NCBI GenBank assembly: GCA_013397795.1
Contig: VZTJ01001769.1
Span: forward strand, 881,386 to 945,385
DNA from: Orthonyx spaldingii
Taxonomy: Eukaryota; Chordata; Aves; Passeriformes; Orthonychidae
DNA length: 64,000 nucleotides
Direction: 5' to 3'
Below, piece after piece: positions 25,346 to 39,623 of the stretch; position 1 is the stretch's first letter; every line of letters starts with the position of its first letter. The notes beneath the pieces are model-generated. The model was given only the letters and a program-made list of their open reading frames with translations. It was not told the origin of the DNA and did not search any database. A program made the position numbers and the translations under genes.

Positions 25346-28300
25346 CTTTCTGGCTAGCCCATAGTTTTTCATTTCTCTATTTACAGTAAAGTTTTCCTGA
25401 ATTGCTCCCCCTCTAGAGGATTTGTCTTTCAAACCATGCTGCCATGCTTCCAGGTCTCAGCATAATTTTCCTTCTTTTTGCCACACCTGCACACTTGCCT
25501 CAGATACTGGACACTTTTATAATAGATTAAAAAATCATATTTAGTAAAATTTTCAGTAACAAGCAGCATGATGTCAGCTCTACTGCTGTAGCTGCACCTG
25601 TGTTAGGTAGCTGTACTTTTTCTGTTCTCTGGGTTGAAATCAGTACACTGGGTTTCAAACAGAGATCAGTCAAAAATCGTTGCATGTTGTCCACAGAAGG
25701 GGTGGGGAGTAATTTGAGGTGATAGCTTCTTTCCTCCCCAGCATGGCCTTTGGCTAATCATTAAATCACGTCTGCAAGCTCTGCAGAAGTGCATCCATTT
25801 TGAAGGGGACCAGCTTGATAAACATTGCAGGCTGGGAACAGGAGCTGTGCTTAAATTTGTGTTTGGCAGTGACAATCAGCATTATCAAGTGATGCTTCAT
25901 TAGTCATGTGAAGAACTGAACAATGCTGTTGCTTTATTTGTAGCCTTCTGCCTCAGTTATATCCTGACGTTGGTCCATGTAACTCCAGTCATATCATTGT
26001 CCTTCTGTGGCATACCTAAACAAAAATTCATCAAGGCCTTTGACTATTCATGACATGCTTCACAGCTCTGTCTACATACCTGTGTCTGCATGCATACATA
26101 GCTGTGTCCCACACCTGCCTGGGACCTCACCACCCTTGTTCAAGGGCAGCAACTCAGCCAAGGTAGCTCAAAAAAAAAAAAAAAAGGTTCAACTTGTTCT
26201 ACTCCTTAGTTCAGCTTATCCTTGTAGAAAGTCACTGTCTGTGTACTTTGTGCCAATCACATGTTCAAAAACTACATTTGGTTCACATCAAGAGGAATTT
26301 TCTTCTCAACACTGCTCCAGCAGAAAGCATAAGCTTCACTTGCTGTAGAACACATGACATCCCTCCAAAAATAGTCCGCTACTTCTTCAGCTTGAGAGTC
26401 ACTGAGCTACCTGTTGGAGAAAAAATCTACAGCTACAGGCAGAGAGCATGCTGGAGCAAGGCAGAGGACAAACTGGATCCTGAGAAGCAACATAGTGCAA
26501 AGCAGCAGCAAAAGGGGGCAGGGGAAGTAAATTGGGATAGGAAGCCTTGGGAATGCCAGGAAATAGATGCAGTGACAGACAAGAGAGAAGCATGGACAGC
26601 CCTTTTGTAGGCTCTCAAACCTATACGGATCAGATACATCTGGAGGTGAATTTGACCTGGGCAGGTCAAATGCAAATAATCCCTCAGTTGTGAGAGATGA
26701 GGTAAATCTCACCTGGCAATGGCTCCACAACGATTAAACAGTGACTGCTGCAGACCTGCAGCTCTTCATGTTGCACACCATGGTTCACTTACAGCCTGCT
26801 TGTGGTGGCAGGAAGGCTCCTCAGTGCTCTCACTGTCTTCTCCCAACTCAGCTTCCCTAGACTTCTTCCCTGGGGGTGCCCATGCCATGTCCTGCCCATT
26901 TAGGCTGCAGCTTCCCCGCTTAGCTGGCACCTAGGGAAGGGAAGCATGAGGCAGAGGCACAGCACAGCTGGCTGGAGCAGGGGCTGCCCCATGGGACCAA
27001 CCTGGACATGTCACTGCCCAGCAGCCCTGGCAGTCTCTTCCCTCCCACTGAATAAAGAAGACATGAATGCATCAGTTGTCACAGGATAACCATTACCCAG
27101 GTAGAAAAACAGGTAAATCCCATCGCCCTTGGGACTTCTGCTCTCTGATCATCTCTCTCTCGCTTTGCTTGACCAGGTGCTGTTCTCTGCCAGCATCATT
27201 TCTGATAGGAGTCCATGATAGAACACCCATGAGTGCTGCTGGAAGCGGTTGGGAAGTGAGGTGTGGGAAGTGGGAGGACCATACCTACTCACAGAGATCT
27301 GTGCCCCTCTTGAGGAGTGGCTTGTGGGGATCATATTCCAGCTCTGCAGCTCTTGCAATTTCTGTGGCATCCCTTGCATAGTCTCCTGTGGCTGGATGTG
27401 CTACATGAAAGAAATTCCCCACCCCACTGGCTGTACCCAGGCTGTACCTGTTCCAAGGAATGGCTGCCCCAGCTCAGGTGGTTGTGCTGTCCTTTTCAGT
27501 GACCTGCATTCACAGTGGTTTGTGTCTGCCTGTAAATCTGCCACCTGTGCCTGGTGCCATTAGAGCTGTTCCAGGAAAGCCCCATGTCATGGCCCCTCTG
27601 CCTGACGCTGGCTCTGTAAAGGGAGGCTGGGACAAAACCAAACTGTGTCGTGCATTGTGCTGCAGGAAGGGCATCCCAGGGCTCAGAGTGCAGCCATGCC
27701 TGTGGATCACAGAGGCTGGCCCACAGGAGAGCAGCAGGGGTTGCCACTGGCCACGCAGGCAAAGTCCTGTAATGTGTTTTACTCTGGTGTCATCCAACAC
27801 AGTAGAGTAAGGAGACAGCCAGGACCACCCAGACAAATGCAAATTGACTGCATCAGCTGAGGGAAGACAAACATAAGGAAGAGGAACGGGGTGTGCAGCA
27901 GCTCCTGGCGGGATCAGAAGCAGCGCTGCTTTCACACACGTTTTGCTTAGCATAAAGGCTCCTCTGATGTTTCATGACTATCAAAGGCTTTGAAATTCAC
28001 AGGAATTTCAAGGAAGGCAGAAGTTCATCTGAAATGAGAGAAAGATTATATTTTCCCTCCCACCATATTTCCAGCTTTTTCCTTTGAAGACTCCACTACT
28101 CCCAGAAATGTCTTTATGATGTTTTTTAAGTAATTTCCCATACAGGATCATCACTGCACAGTGCAAGCAAATGGTAAAGGCTCAGAAAGCACGGGGGTGA
28201 GAACTGAGGATGTGGGTGAGCTTCAGCTTCTCAACAAAACCAAATCATCCCACCACAATGTAGTAGCATTGGTTAGAGGCAACTGTACCAGATGTCCTTA

Positions 28301-28639
28301 GTGAAGGGAGAGCAGGGGCTTTCTGAACAGCTGTTTGACCCAGCAGTGCTTTATTGCTTCCATGCTGGCTAAACCAAGAATACAGATTTGAACTATGGGA
28401 GAAATTGCACTTCTTCAAACTTTTTTTTCTCAAGTACGAGCCACTCCCATCTGGAAAAGAAAGCACCTACTAACTGCCTGCAGCAACGGAGAAGGGTCTC
28501 ACAGCAAGGCATTTTATTTTCCAGCCCCTGGAGGGGAACTGCTCTCACTGGTCTGCTCTGATATCTGGCCACCAGGCAATAGATAAGCATGGGGCAGACC
28601 GCAGAAACTGAGATGAAACTGCTCCTTTCCCTCTGATAA

Positions 28640-28920
28640 GAGGGAGCTGATATTGAACCTATTACTATTAGTCAGATTATGGTGGATCTGAATTTGTTTC
28701 CTCTTGAGCAGCAGCTACAGAGACAGAGCAGCTGGATTAAGTTTCACTTTCCTATGTAAAATGACTTAACAGAGTAGATAAAACTTAATATTTGTGAAGG
28801 CTGATGTGTTTCCCTGAGACCTGATCTCAATAATGTCTTATGAATGTCTTGCTGATTGTTTAATGGATTATTTTTCTTCCTCTCAGACTGTTAATAATAA
28901 ATTATAAGTAGAAGAAATGT
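28640..28920. promoter_or_regulatory. Candidate conserved non-coding element
   Basis: Unique sequence with motifs such as TAATGGATTA, GATTAAG and TAATAATAAATTATAAG lies between sequences of more ordinary composition. It lacks repeat signatures. This is a weak call from texture alone. Confidence 0.2.
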
Positions 28921-29667
28921 ACAGACTGCTTGAAGTAATTCCTTGAATATGAGTTTGGCTGCAGAACTCACTCTGTTTTGCCTTCTGCTACCTCTGAACA
29001 GGTGCTTTTTGATGAGGATTTTGGGGCAGAGAAGTTCCCCCTGTTCTTGTGAGATAGGAAGACCCTAGGGATCTGAAGGGCAATGAGTGAGCTGCACCGA
29101 GGAAGGTCGGTCTACCTGTGAAATACATGAGGTTTTGGTATAAACCAGCTGGCTGCATGTGTACAGTGTTGTACACCTCCCAGATGGACTTTCACTGGCA
29201 AAGCAGAAGCAGGAGGGACAGAGAGGCTTCAGAGACAGAAGAGGAGGGATGGTCCCATTTCAAGGTTATGGAAAAGGACTCAGGATCTCACCATCTACCT
29301 CACCTGCCACGGTCTTTGAGAGATGTTCAGCATGAGTCACATTCACCTCACACAGGTTTTGCTGTCTGAAGGGCTCACATCCAACCAAGCCACCTTGGAC
29401 ACAGGCAGATAACAGAGAGGGAGAGCAGTTCTTGATTGTATCAGACTTTTCTCATAATCTGGACTGAATTGCCCTCATTGCTACCCATGTCCTGCAGCTG
29501 ATGAGGAGCAGGAGCCTATTTGAGAAGCCCAGACCAGGACTAGAGTCAGGCATCCCACTGCTGGGGCCAACAACCACCCACCCACATAGGAATGTTATGT
29601 GGATGGGTCTCTACTAGAAGCTATTAACTGTAAGGGGGGTACCCCTGTTAGTCATTAGCTATATATG

Positions 29668-29695
29668 TACTCTATAATATATATATTATAGAGTA
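29668..29695. repeat. Perfect 28-bp AT-rich palindrome
   Basis: TACTCTATAATATA is followed directly by its exact reverse complement, with no loop. Immediately to the left (29619-29660) lies a second, imperfect inverted repeat built on AGCTATTAA...AGGGG and CCCCT...CATTAGCT. Such sequence can extrude as a cruciform. Confidence 0.9.
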
Positions 29696-32600
29696 TAATC
29701 CACAGATTATGAAAGTCTGTCCCTTAGCATAGCTCACCCTGGAGGTTTCATGGATCATTTCACACATTTCAGTGTTAAACAGCAGCCCACACTATACCCA
29801 TAGGCACTAAATGGATCAAACTCAGCTACCCCAGTTACTCTCAGCAGCTCTTTGCTCACAGGGGGAGAAAAACCAGAGCATTAAAAGAGGAGAGAGCACC
29901 AGAAGAGCAAATGAAGGATGACGTGAAAGACACAGGGTGCTAGGATGTCAGCTGTATTTATAAACTTCCATTATTAGCCTTCACCTTCATCCTTGCCTCT
30001 TTCAAATCAAAGTGCTTTCACTTTAAATAGTGCCATGCACCCAGGGGAAACTGCCGAAAACATCCAGTAGTGAGTGCATTTTTCTGCATACAGCCAAGCC
30101 AGCCCATGCCTTGCATTCAAACCAGAGGCAAACAGCTGTCACCATCCCCAGCATGCTGGTACCACATGTGGAGTTTAAAGCCGAGCGAGGACATTGAGGA
30201 CTTTGCACTCAAAGGAGCAGCCTTTTGAAGTGGTAGGACAGGCACCATTCCACCCTGCAGTGTGGGCACAGTGTAGAGCAGGGAGGACAGGAGAGGCTGA
30301 CTTGCTTTGTGCTGTCACCAGGAACACAGAAAAATGGACTAAGCCAACAATATTCCCACACGCTCCTCTGCCCAGTTGCTGTACACCGGTCCAGCCAGCT
30401 ACAGATGGCCCAGGGTGGTGTGCACAAGAGAGAATGATGTGCAACTGAAATCTTGATGGTGAGGGGTAAAAAAAGGTTCTTGAAATCAAAAACAATTCTG
30501 CAGTTTTAGCAGGGAATGCCAAATACAGAAAACCCACTGAAAGCTTCCTAATTACTTACACCGAAGGTTTGGGCACACATACATCCTACAACAGCATTTA
30601 TTTCACTGGTAAGGTTTGCAGTAAAACCAGTGTTCCAGGTTCCCCTCTGCACAAAAGGCAGCCCTGAGGCACACCAAGGCTGCAGGTTAGCTTGGAGTCT
30701 CAAGTGAGGAAGCATGAGATGGGCAGGTCAGCACTTTTGGCATTGCTCATTAGAATGACTCACAGTTTGGATACAAAGCCAGGTAGATGAGGATTATTAC
30801 TCACGGCTCCTTTCAGCTGATCAGAGCTCACCTCCTTCCAAAACCTGAGTTAGCAATCAGACTTTGCAGACTACAGGGTAGCCAGACCTGCAGCAGGGCT
30901 CATTAGCATCATTTAGGCTCATGTAAGTCATCCTGTGGTGGGACACCACAGTGCTGCAGATGGGCCAGGAGGGATGCTCTGGCTTCTCTGCTCCCTCTGC
31001 TTTCTCTATGACTCCCACAGCACCCAACAGCTGTTGGCACATCAGCTTTCCACCACCCTGTGCAGGTGCTGCTCCCTACACAGGGAACAGTCACTGTGGT
31101 GGTGGTCCCCAGGCTGGAGGCCCCCAGGCTTTAAGCCACCAAATCACTTCACAGCTGCCATTTGTGTGAGCCAAGCTGTGGGTCTGCCCTTCTCACAGTC
31201 ACCATAAGTCACCAAGGTCATTTCAGGGGAAAGAAAACTCCAAGTGTGAAAGAAAGACACCAATGTCCTCAAAGACACATAGGCACCTGCTGCTGAATGA
31301 AATCAAGGGTGAGGTGGGTTTTCTTTGCACCTTTAAAATCCAGGGTGTGGATTCCTCCCAGGCTGGCACCTCATCCTCAGAAATAGCACACACTGAGGAC
31401 TGAACAGCAGAGCCCCAGAAAGGTTCTTGTGTGTCATCCCAGGTTTTGCAAAGCGGCAGTTTACAAACACCTGAGGTACCCCAGCTCCCTTTTCTCTGCT
31501 AGGATAATGAATGTTTTGACTTTAGCTAGTCTTCCCCACCTCCTAATCTGTATAAACCCACCAGTTTAGAAGCAGTGTTTTTGGTGCTACACTGCTGACT
31601 CCTGCAACTTGGGCAAAATTGCTCCAGAAATCAGAAACTTGTAGGTCAACATTTATTAACCTTGTACTAAATTGTGTGGTCATTATTGCCCTTGTGTTAC
31701 ACCATGCTCTTGGCAGTCACTACGAGCTCACTTGTACAAATACCTACTCATGCCTTTACTTTCATCATGCTGGTTTAGCGAAATAGCTCCCATATGGAAA
31801 ATGCAATTTCATGGTTAGTTTTCTATTTCTTCAGCCATATTTCTTGTCCATCTTCTTGTCCTTTGGTTGTCAGACCTGCACGGCACCAAACCACTGACCT
31901 CTCCTATGTTTGGCAGGCAGCTGAGAAGCATTTCCGTGTTCCCCCACATTGGTAACATCCTTAGTGTTTGGGATGTTAGAAAATAGGTGGAAAAAGGAAA
32001 GGAGATTTCTGCCAAAAATACGTGCCCTGGCCTTTACAAAAAAAAAAAAAAAATCAATCATGTTCCAGGCATTAATTCAACCTCCAAGTACTAGGGAGAT
32101 GGCTTAGATAACCCTATAACTAACAGGCACTACAGCTACTCATCGAAAGATCATTGGGCCTTCCTGTAACAAGCCACAATAAAACAGCATATTTATAAGG
32201 ATGCCTTCAGAAAAATCTTTAGCGGGGAGAGAGAGTGAGAAAACGTCTGACCAAAATTGTAATTAATCCATGGAGGAGCAGGTGACAACTTAGGAGATCC
32301 AAGAACACTGTTTTTACAGTCATGAAAATAGTACTGAACACTGCAGGGCTACATTCCGGCCACCAAAAGAGAAACCTTGTGAAGCAAGCAAGTGGGGCTG
32401 ATTTTAATGCAAGGAGGAAGCATCTCTGAAGTTACCCATTTTCTTTTCAAAAAGATTCTTGCAGCAGGCAGGGATCAAGTAATTACTTTGCCCCTGTTCA
32501 CAAGATGTCTCAGAATAGTAACAGACCACACACCCAGGAGATGATTAAAGGAAGTCAGGGGTCAGGAACACAGAAAAGCTTGTGATACAGAAGAGAAGAT

Positions 32601-34858
32601 TTGCATGGCCATTAATATTTCATGACTTACAAGCCATGTGGTTCAGAACAAATATCTGCACAATAAAGTAGAACTGTGTGCCATGGGGTTGCATATTTCA
32701 AGATATACCTGAGTCATAAAGGTATTATTTACATGCCTTTACCCACCAACAGAATGCAAAACTGTCTGAATCCTTGTACCTACTGCAGGGGAACATGGAA
32801 AGCCTGTCTAAGGGCTCAGCAGGATATAAGTGGGGCCTCTGCCCTTCGCTAGACCTCTGTACAGAGTGAGGTTCAGCCTAAAAGCAAAGCATAAGTAGCA
32901 TTTTTCATACTGCAGGCCTATTAGATCTGCTACAAAGGAAAAGAGCTGCTGCACTGTCAGTATGTCTCTTCAGCCTCTACTCCATCCCATGAAACAAAAG
33001 TGCTATTTATATGCAAGTGTATAGGTAGCAGTGCAGACAACAGATATTGTATTCTTTGCCATTATTCCCATTTTAGACACATCAAAGGTGGTAATTAAAA
33101 AAAAAAACCAACCAAAAAACCCGACAAAAAACCAAAAAAAACCCCACCAAACTATAAATGACTACTTTTCTCCCAGTGAAAAAAACAAGATGTGTCAGGG
33201 GTTAAGCAGAAGTATTTCGTCCCAGGATTTTGGCAATTATGCCTTGTGAGATTTCATTCTGGGAAAACAGTTTATTGTGGTGACATAAGCAGGCCCTTTC
33301 CTCACAATCAAAGCTAGGAATTTTCCCTGCCTGCACTTGCCTGTACGTGGCTGGAATAAGCAAGTGGAGCGAGTGGTTCGGCTGACTCACCAGCACAACC
33401 AGACTCTCCTGTTGCTGCCAGCCACTGATAGAACTTTTTTCTTGCCTTTGCACCTGGGCTCTCCCTTTCCCAAGCTGCTATATGCGGTGAGGCTCCTGAC
33501 TTGAAAGAAATGCTAAGAGCCAGAGTGACATTGCTAAATCGCCCAAAGGAATTGCTCAGAGCAGGGAGGCATGTTAGCATTGCTTGTCAAAGTTGCTGCT
33601 TCTCTGAGTCTCTTAGTGCTCTTCTGTGTGTGTGTGAAGAAAAAAGTGAGAAGAAATGAGAAGTTGCGCAGAGGAAAAAAAAAAAAATTAAAAGCACTGC
33701 ACCAAAATTGCAGTGTTTTACTGACAAGAATATAAGTCCTTGGCTGGGGAATTTATAGCCAAAATGAGTCTACCACCATAGGGCTTGATTGCCCTGTTTG
33801 AGTGCTTTGCAAATTACTCACATAAGCAGCCCCACTGATTCCATCTGAAGGATTCTTCCACGTGCACAGTCTGGCTCACAGTGATTGGTGACAGCAAACT
33901 GCAAGGGGAAAGGCATGACAAGGGAGAAATTGCTCTAAGGCAACTTTATTTACTGCTTCTCTCCCTCCTAAAAAGAATCAGGTGTTTGATTATTTCATTC
34001 ATTGGCTTCACCTTTGTTTTAAACCAGGTGCTTGCCAGAGTGGAAATCATTTATTTCAAGGTTTCTTCACACAGGGAAGTCTGAAAACAAATCCAGAACA
34101 GGTTAAAGTCCTACTTCGTAAATACAATTTATTATCATGGTGAGGCACCTGACAACTAATAAAACACAGTTGTTTACTTCACCAAGATAAAATTTTGGAA
34201 GAGTCTTGACTGAAGAGGTAAATCCCCACTTCTCCACCTTTCACTATGCTGTTGTTGGCCAAAAGTGTTTGGTTGCCAGCTGTCTTGTGGTTGAGTGTGA
34301 CCAGGGATAAACTGGTTAATGTTGGATTTTGCTGAGATTGGTGATATGGCTGATGAGGTCATTTTGTTTTATATCTACCTGCTAACCCTGGTCCTTGCTT
34401 GAGAAATCCAAAGCTGTCTCACAAATGGCATTTCTCTCTCTCCTTCCAAAGCAAATTGAAATCTCACTGAAAAACTGGCATCCCAAATGTAACCACACTA
34501 CAGGCCTGAAACTGTTGTTCTTGCTTCAAAGCTAATTATTTTAAGGCATTTGAATTTTGAAAGTTTTATGTTATGCTGAGAGTTGAACAGTGTGAACCTC
34601 ACATGATTGCAGAGGAAATCTCACTCCTGCCAACCAAGTTTTCAATATAATCCTACTTTTTTCTCTGTCCTCCCAGGTCTTGAGCACTGCCAGTGCTCCT
34701 CACTTCTTCATTTCACTGGTGAAGAGACAAAGCAGCGCTGTTTGCCACAACTGCATCTCTGTCCCTTCACCTCTCCTTGGACTTGCCAACTGTGAAAAAC
34801 TGGAATGAAGCTCAGTCCATCCCCAGTAAACCTGCAGGACTCGGATTGTTATGAACAC

Positions 34859-35215
34859 AATCATAGAATACCAGGCTGAAAGGGATTGCAAGGACCATCT
34901 AGTCCAACCTTTCTTGGTAAAAGCAAGGTCTAGACACGGGCTAGTATGCTGTCCAGCTGAACTTTAAAGGTGTCCAAAACTGGAGAATCCACCATTTATC
35001 TGGGGAGATTATTCCAATGGTTGCTGTCCTCCTTGTAAAAGAATTTCCTCTTGTGACCAACCAGAATGTTCCCAGGAGTAACTTGTGCCCATCATTTCTT
35101 GAGATGGCCATCCCTTGAGACAGCATTACTGGGAGGTACCCACTGACGTGGTCTGGTCTGAGACTAGGCCTCAGCTGGTCTACAAGATTCTGCAAACTCT
35201 TCATATCATGGATTT
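34859..35215 (-). mobile_element. Older 5'-truncated CR1 LINE fragment
   Basis: It starts AATCATAGAATACCAGGCTG followed by AAGGACCATCTAGTCCAACC, again the reverse-complemented CR1 3' end. The remainder (CCATTTATCTGGGGAG, ATTCCAATGG, AAGAATTTCCTC) matches CR1 3' sequence more loosely than the copy at 24.5 kb, suggesting an older subfamily. The right end is approximate. Confidence 0.85.
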
Positions 35216-38200
35216 GACTAAGTAAGAAGTCAAAGGTACTTTGTTTTGCTTTCATGCTTTATTCTTAAGTACATTCAAGATTGTAAGACACTTGGACATT
35301 GTGATGATACTGGAGTACACTCAGCATTGTACTGCTTGAGCACTCTACAGTCTCAAATGCAGCCATCCACAGATTACAGTCTACTGGGGTTCTCCTCTTA
35401 ACCTCATTTCACTGTCAGGAAACTGAGGGACAAAGATTCAGAACAAGAGCACCAAAGGTACTTGAATAAAAGAGTAGCTTTCATCATGAGCTAGGGAATG
35501 CAAAAGGCAGAGTTACAGCCATACATGCTATGCATGTGAAAATGGGGAGAAACATGCCTGAGAGAAATGGACCCAAGCAGCCAAGCTGCCCAGCTGGTTA
35601 CTGTGGGTGGGGTGGAAAGATGGGGATTTATCAACCAGTGCTTTCCCCTCTGCACTCAGGCAGGTATATCGTCTCTGGGTACCTGGGGTTTTCTTTTTTG
35701 CTGATGTTGTTGCTTGAAATTGACAAAGGAGGATAAGGTAAGGGTGTTTTCTTTTCTGGGAGACCATAAAAAAAGAATCTTTTGATGAAAACCTAGGTGA
35801 CTATACTCCGTATTTTGACACGTCACTTCAGGTGATGGTGGTATTTTGTGGATTTGCCTGCAGGAGTCTTGCCCAAAATGGCACACATCATCAGGTATGA
35901 AAGAAGCATCTCAAACGCAGGTGTTCCAAATGTTAGATTTGTGCCCTATCGAAATGTTTCTCTTCCATCTGCTTGGATGGAGTCATATGTATGTAAAACA
36001 GGCTTTCTAAATAATGTCACACTTGAACATCCTGATCTAGACCTGAAGTCTTGCTTGTCGTCTTTCTGTACCACGAATGACCTGTGCCACCTCGCCATCC
36101 TAATGAAGGGAGAATTTGTCTATGAAATGCAAGACAGCACGGAAGGGGGCAGGGCAGAACCTTAGAATAAAAGAACAAGAAATTCAAATTAGGCTGAAGA
36201 AGGGAAAAATTTCCAATAGAGAAATTAACAAGCTTGCTTAAGATAACAGGGAGATATGGTAAACCAGTTCTTCAAGGACTGAGATAATTTCAATTTTCTC
36301 CACTTAAAATTGCAGCCTACAGTCTCTGATGAACTTCTTGTCAACACAGCATGGACTTGACAGTGCTGCTCTTGTTTAGGGTTGTCTCCTCTTCTTGGCT
36401 CATATAAAGTCCAAAGGAATTGTTAGTCATCTGTTCAGAACAGGGTTCAAAGTTCTGACATTATTATCTTCTTTCAGTCCACATTAGTATACATTTCCTA
36501 TTTTCTCTCAGAAACAAAGCTGAAGGTCTGCTTCATTTGTTGCCTTTCAGGGAAAGAATCAAAATTGTCTCATCACTAAGGTTATATGGGAAAAGTCACA
36601 CAAGGGCACAAGTAATGGCCTTGTGGCCTCCTCAGCAGTACTGGATCCACTCTTCATGAAAGATCATGAAAATGATCCAGAGATTCACTAGAGTAGTATG
36701 CACGTGAAGGTCTCAAGATTGCACCCATGTTAAAACAAGACATGGAATTTGCCACAGCAATTAACGTGCAGTAACATGTCTGAATTGGTAACGATGTTTG
36801 AGCTTTTGATGATTAGCAGATAGGATAACAAATAAACTGTGTTTCATGCATCACAAATTTACAATATCTGAGGTTTTACCCAATATCTGAGGTCAAGACC
36901 TTAAAAAGGCTGTGCTCTATGAAAAGGCACATGCATAGGAGTGATCTGCAGTATGTTGTCATTTCACTGCCTCTGAACTGCACACAGTACAGTCTTAGTC
37001 TCATGAAAAACACCTTGTCTGGAAATCATAATTGGAAAGGAGTAGACAACTATCAAGATAAATATTACACTAACATTTCATTGTGGGTTTCTAATGCACA
37101 TAACACAGTGAGACTCTAAAGCAGTGATCTCAGTATCTTTATCATATATTAACACATTTCCCATAACACTCCTGCTCACTCAACCTGCCTTTTTGCTGAA
37201 ATAACTTCAATTAAAAAAACAACAAACCTTTAAAACACTGCTCTAGGAGGTACAGACTGGTATATCTGTCATGATATTAAAAAGACTTGGATACAAAAGA
37301 TGAGGCTTCATTTTCACATGAATATGAAAGCAAACCAGAATTAGCACTGAACACTTGTTTGCTCAATGAATGACCTCTGGCAAGAGGACCTGGGAACTTC
37401 CTACCTTCAGGCAAGGGAAGTACCACCTGCTTAATAAAGGCCACCCTCAGTGAACTGAAAATCTATAGAATTCATTCTGAAAAAGTCCCACAAAAATAAT
37501 TTCTCTGCTTAGCCTCTTGTCTGTATAAGTGGCTTACAAATTCATGAACTTTAGAGAAAACACCTTCATTTACTGATAAGTTGCTGAAATGATGCAGTCT
37601 TGAGGTGTGCCGTTATTTGATGGTTTTTTTCCTTGAACCTCACCTCTGAGTTTATAAAGTTTGCTCTTCAAAGTAGTAACCTTATTTATTGCTGAAGATG
37701 AAAACACTTTGAAAACGCTGTGACAGAAATTAAAAAGGACAAATATACAGTATGCTACTTTGTGAAAAAAAAAACAAAACAACAAAACAAACCCAAAAAA
37801 GCACCAACAAACCAAAACAAACCTTTTTTGGGAGTCACTATTTTTTTTGTGCTTGTTAATTTTTAGAGAGTTCAACTCAACAGGAACTGGCTGTCAGTTG
37901 TCTCCTTTTAAATGCTTGAGAACTTCACAGGGGCACCGAGAAAACAGTAGGATAAAGTCTCTTTCTACTTTTGCTGGTAGACCTGAATGCCAACATGAAA
38001 GACAGTGATTTCTGACACTGCACTTTGTACTCTTTGCTATGAATGTCTCTCACTGTTTTGACACTGATAATGGTTAAGTTTGTATTGCCTCAAGGGAACT
38101 ACAGTAACTGTAGTAAAAACAACGAGGAGCCATCTAGTAACGTCAGGCCATCTCCCATAAACACGCCAAAACACACAGAAAGTGCTGGTAGAATGGTGAT

Positions 38201-39449
38201 AAAGTCTGTTGATAAAAAATTTCCAGTCTTTAAACTCCACATCTAACTTTAACTTGTAGACCAATAAATGCAATTCCTAGCATGAACATGACCATAAACA
38301 GGTATTACTGACTTGGTGCAAGGGGTAAGGAAGGTCAACACAGTTCTGTTCTCTAGGGATCTAGATGGATGAAGGAGGGGGTTTGCACAGTGCAGCCAGA
38401 GACAGCACAGAAAGTGAGGCCAGGACTGCAGGGCACAGGCAGCTGGCACTCAAAAGTAACAGCAAAGATGACACAGGCTGCTTTACCTGCTCACGTGGCA
38501 CATGCCAAACAATATCCGTACATTCTGTGAACTTCTGAAACTACAGCTAGCTCAGACACAACTATATGCCACTACTTTGTTGAGACTCATCATGGAAGGT
38601 GTCTTTGAAGACTAATCATGCCAAATTTTTCATCCTTGTTGGGGGTGCAGAAGGACCTTAACATGGGCATTTAGCTTCCTCTCCCCTACTCTACCAGACT
38701 TTTAAAGGTGTCACCCTTAACTTTATCCGCTTACTTCTGAAGCATACATTTTTTTATTTAAGCAGTGTGAAGTAGAAGGAACTTCAGCAAAGAATACCTT
38801 GGTAAAGAAATTGTCCTAAATTAAAACCAGGCACCATCACATAAATATTAATGAAAATGTAAAACACCATGATCTAGTTCTTCTCCAAAGTGTGTTTCTT
38901 GCTAGGTTCACACTAGGTGGGGTGGCAGACATCTTCATTTTCTACAGTAATCAGAAACTATGCCCCAAACCAGGATGTTACCATTATAGTAAAGTAGTAT
39001 TTCTCTTTCTTATTTGCTCTGAACAATTCTAACAGTTATGCCTACAAAAGTACAAAAACATCAAAATCACTTGGTCATCTTATAGATATTTATAGAACTG
39101 GTGCATCCACAAATCCATATGCAGTAAGTGTACTGCATGTTTATAGTATATGATGCATACTTCCTTCATTTACGGTTACAAACAACACCATATGCAGTAA
39201 GAAACTGTTAAGCGAAATACACCCTGATAATCAGACGACCATGGAAGTTTAAGCCTCTTCAACAATTAACATCTTTCATAACACTGCTAGAAGCATTAAT
39301 GAAAATTTAGGTGTGAAAAATGTACATTCTTTATTCTGCTGTTTAGATACAGAATAAAATTTAACTTCTCAGAAAATAAAACTATAGCTACAGCTTTGAG
39401 AGCTGTCAGTTTTCTTTTGAGGATAAAGTACATGCACTTTTTCCAGTTA
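35216..39449. other. Sequence downstream of QKI, no gene recognised
   Basis: The composition shifts gradually from the mixed intergenic texture to the AT-rich texture of the QKI 3'UTR. A/C-rich tracts lie at 37768-37825. The plus-strand frame at 35848-36165 is not recognised. If QKI uses polyadenylation sites beyond 39.4 kb, part of this would be 3'UTR (another AATAAA lies on the transcribed strand near 39332). Confidence 0.5.
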
Positions 39450-39617
39450 CTTTATTGCACATAATGTACAGTCAGAAATGGTGTTTATTTACATGTGTTT
39501 TGGCAATGTCCATGTTTGCTTTTCCCCTCAGAATACATTATTTTGCACAAACAAAACCTTAAATGTTTCACACAAACTGCCATAATACAAGTCAAAGCAT
39601 ATATGTATATATGTCGC

Positions 39618-39623
39618 TTTATT
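39618..39623 (-). terminator. QKI: Candidate distal polyadenylation signal of QKI-5
   Basis: AATAAA on the transcribed strand (in CAACAATAAAGCG) is followed about 40-80 nt later by a GU-rich stretch (TTTGTGTG, then GGTTTTGTTTGTG). Two more AATAAA hexamers lie at 39484-39489 and 39451-39456. The first overlaps a Pumilio-type UGUAAAUA motif (39486-39493). Any of the three could mark the main mRNA end. Confidence 0.4.

Larger units (their letters stand above)
25346..34858. other. Intergenic, no gene recognised
   Basis: Besides the listed palindrome and a possible regulatory block at 28640-28920, I see poly(A) near 26169 and 32039, and an A/C-rich tract at 33090-33150. The many short frames at 26.9-28.0 kb and 30.2-31.2 kb overlap each other on both strands and match nothing known. 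Confidence 0.6.

Noticed and set aside
35848..36165. 105-codon plus-strand frame
   Set aside because: It looks superficially protein-like, but I recognise no family and see no supporting exon signals. It is probably a chance frame.
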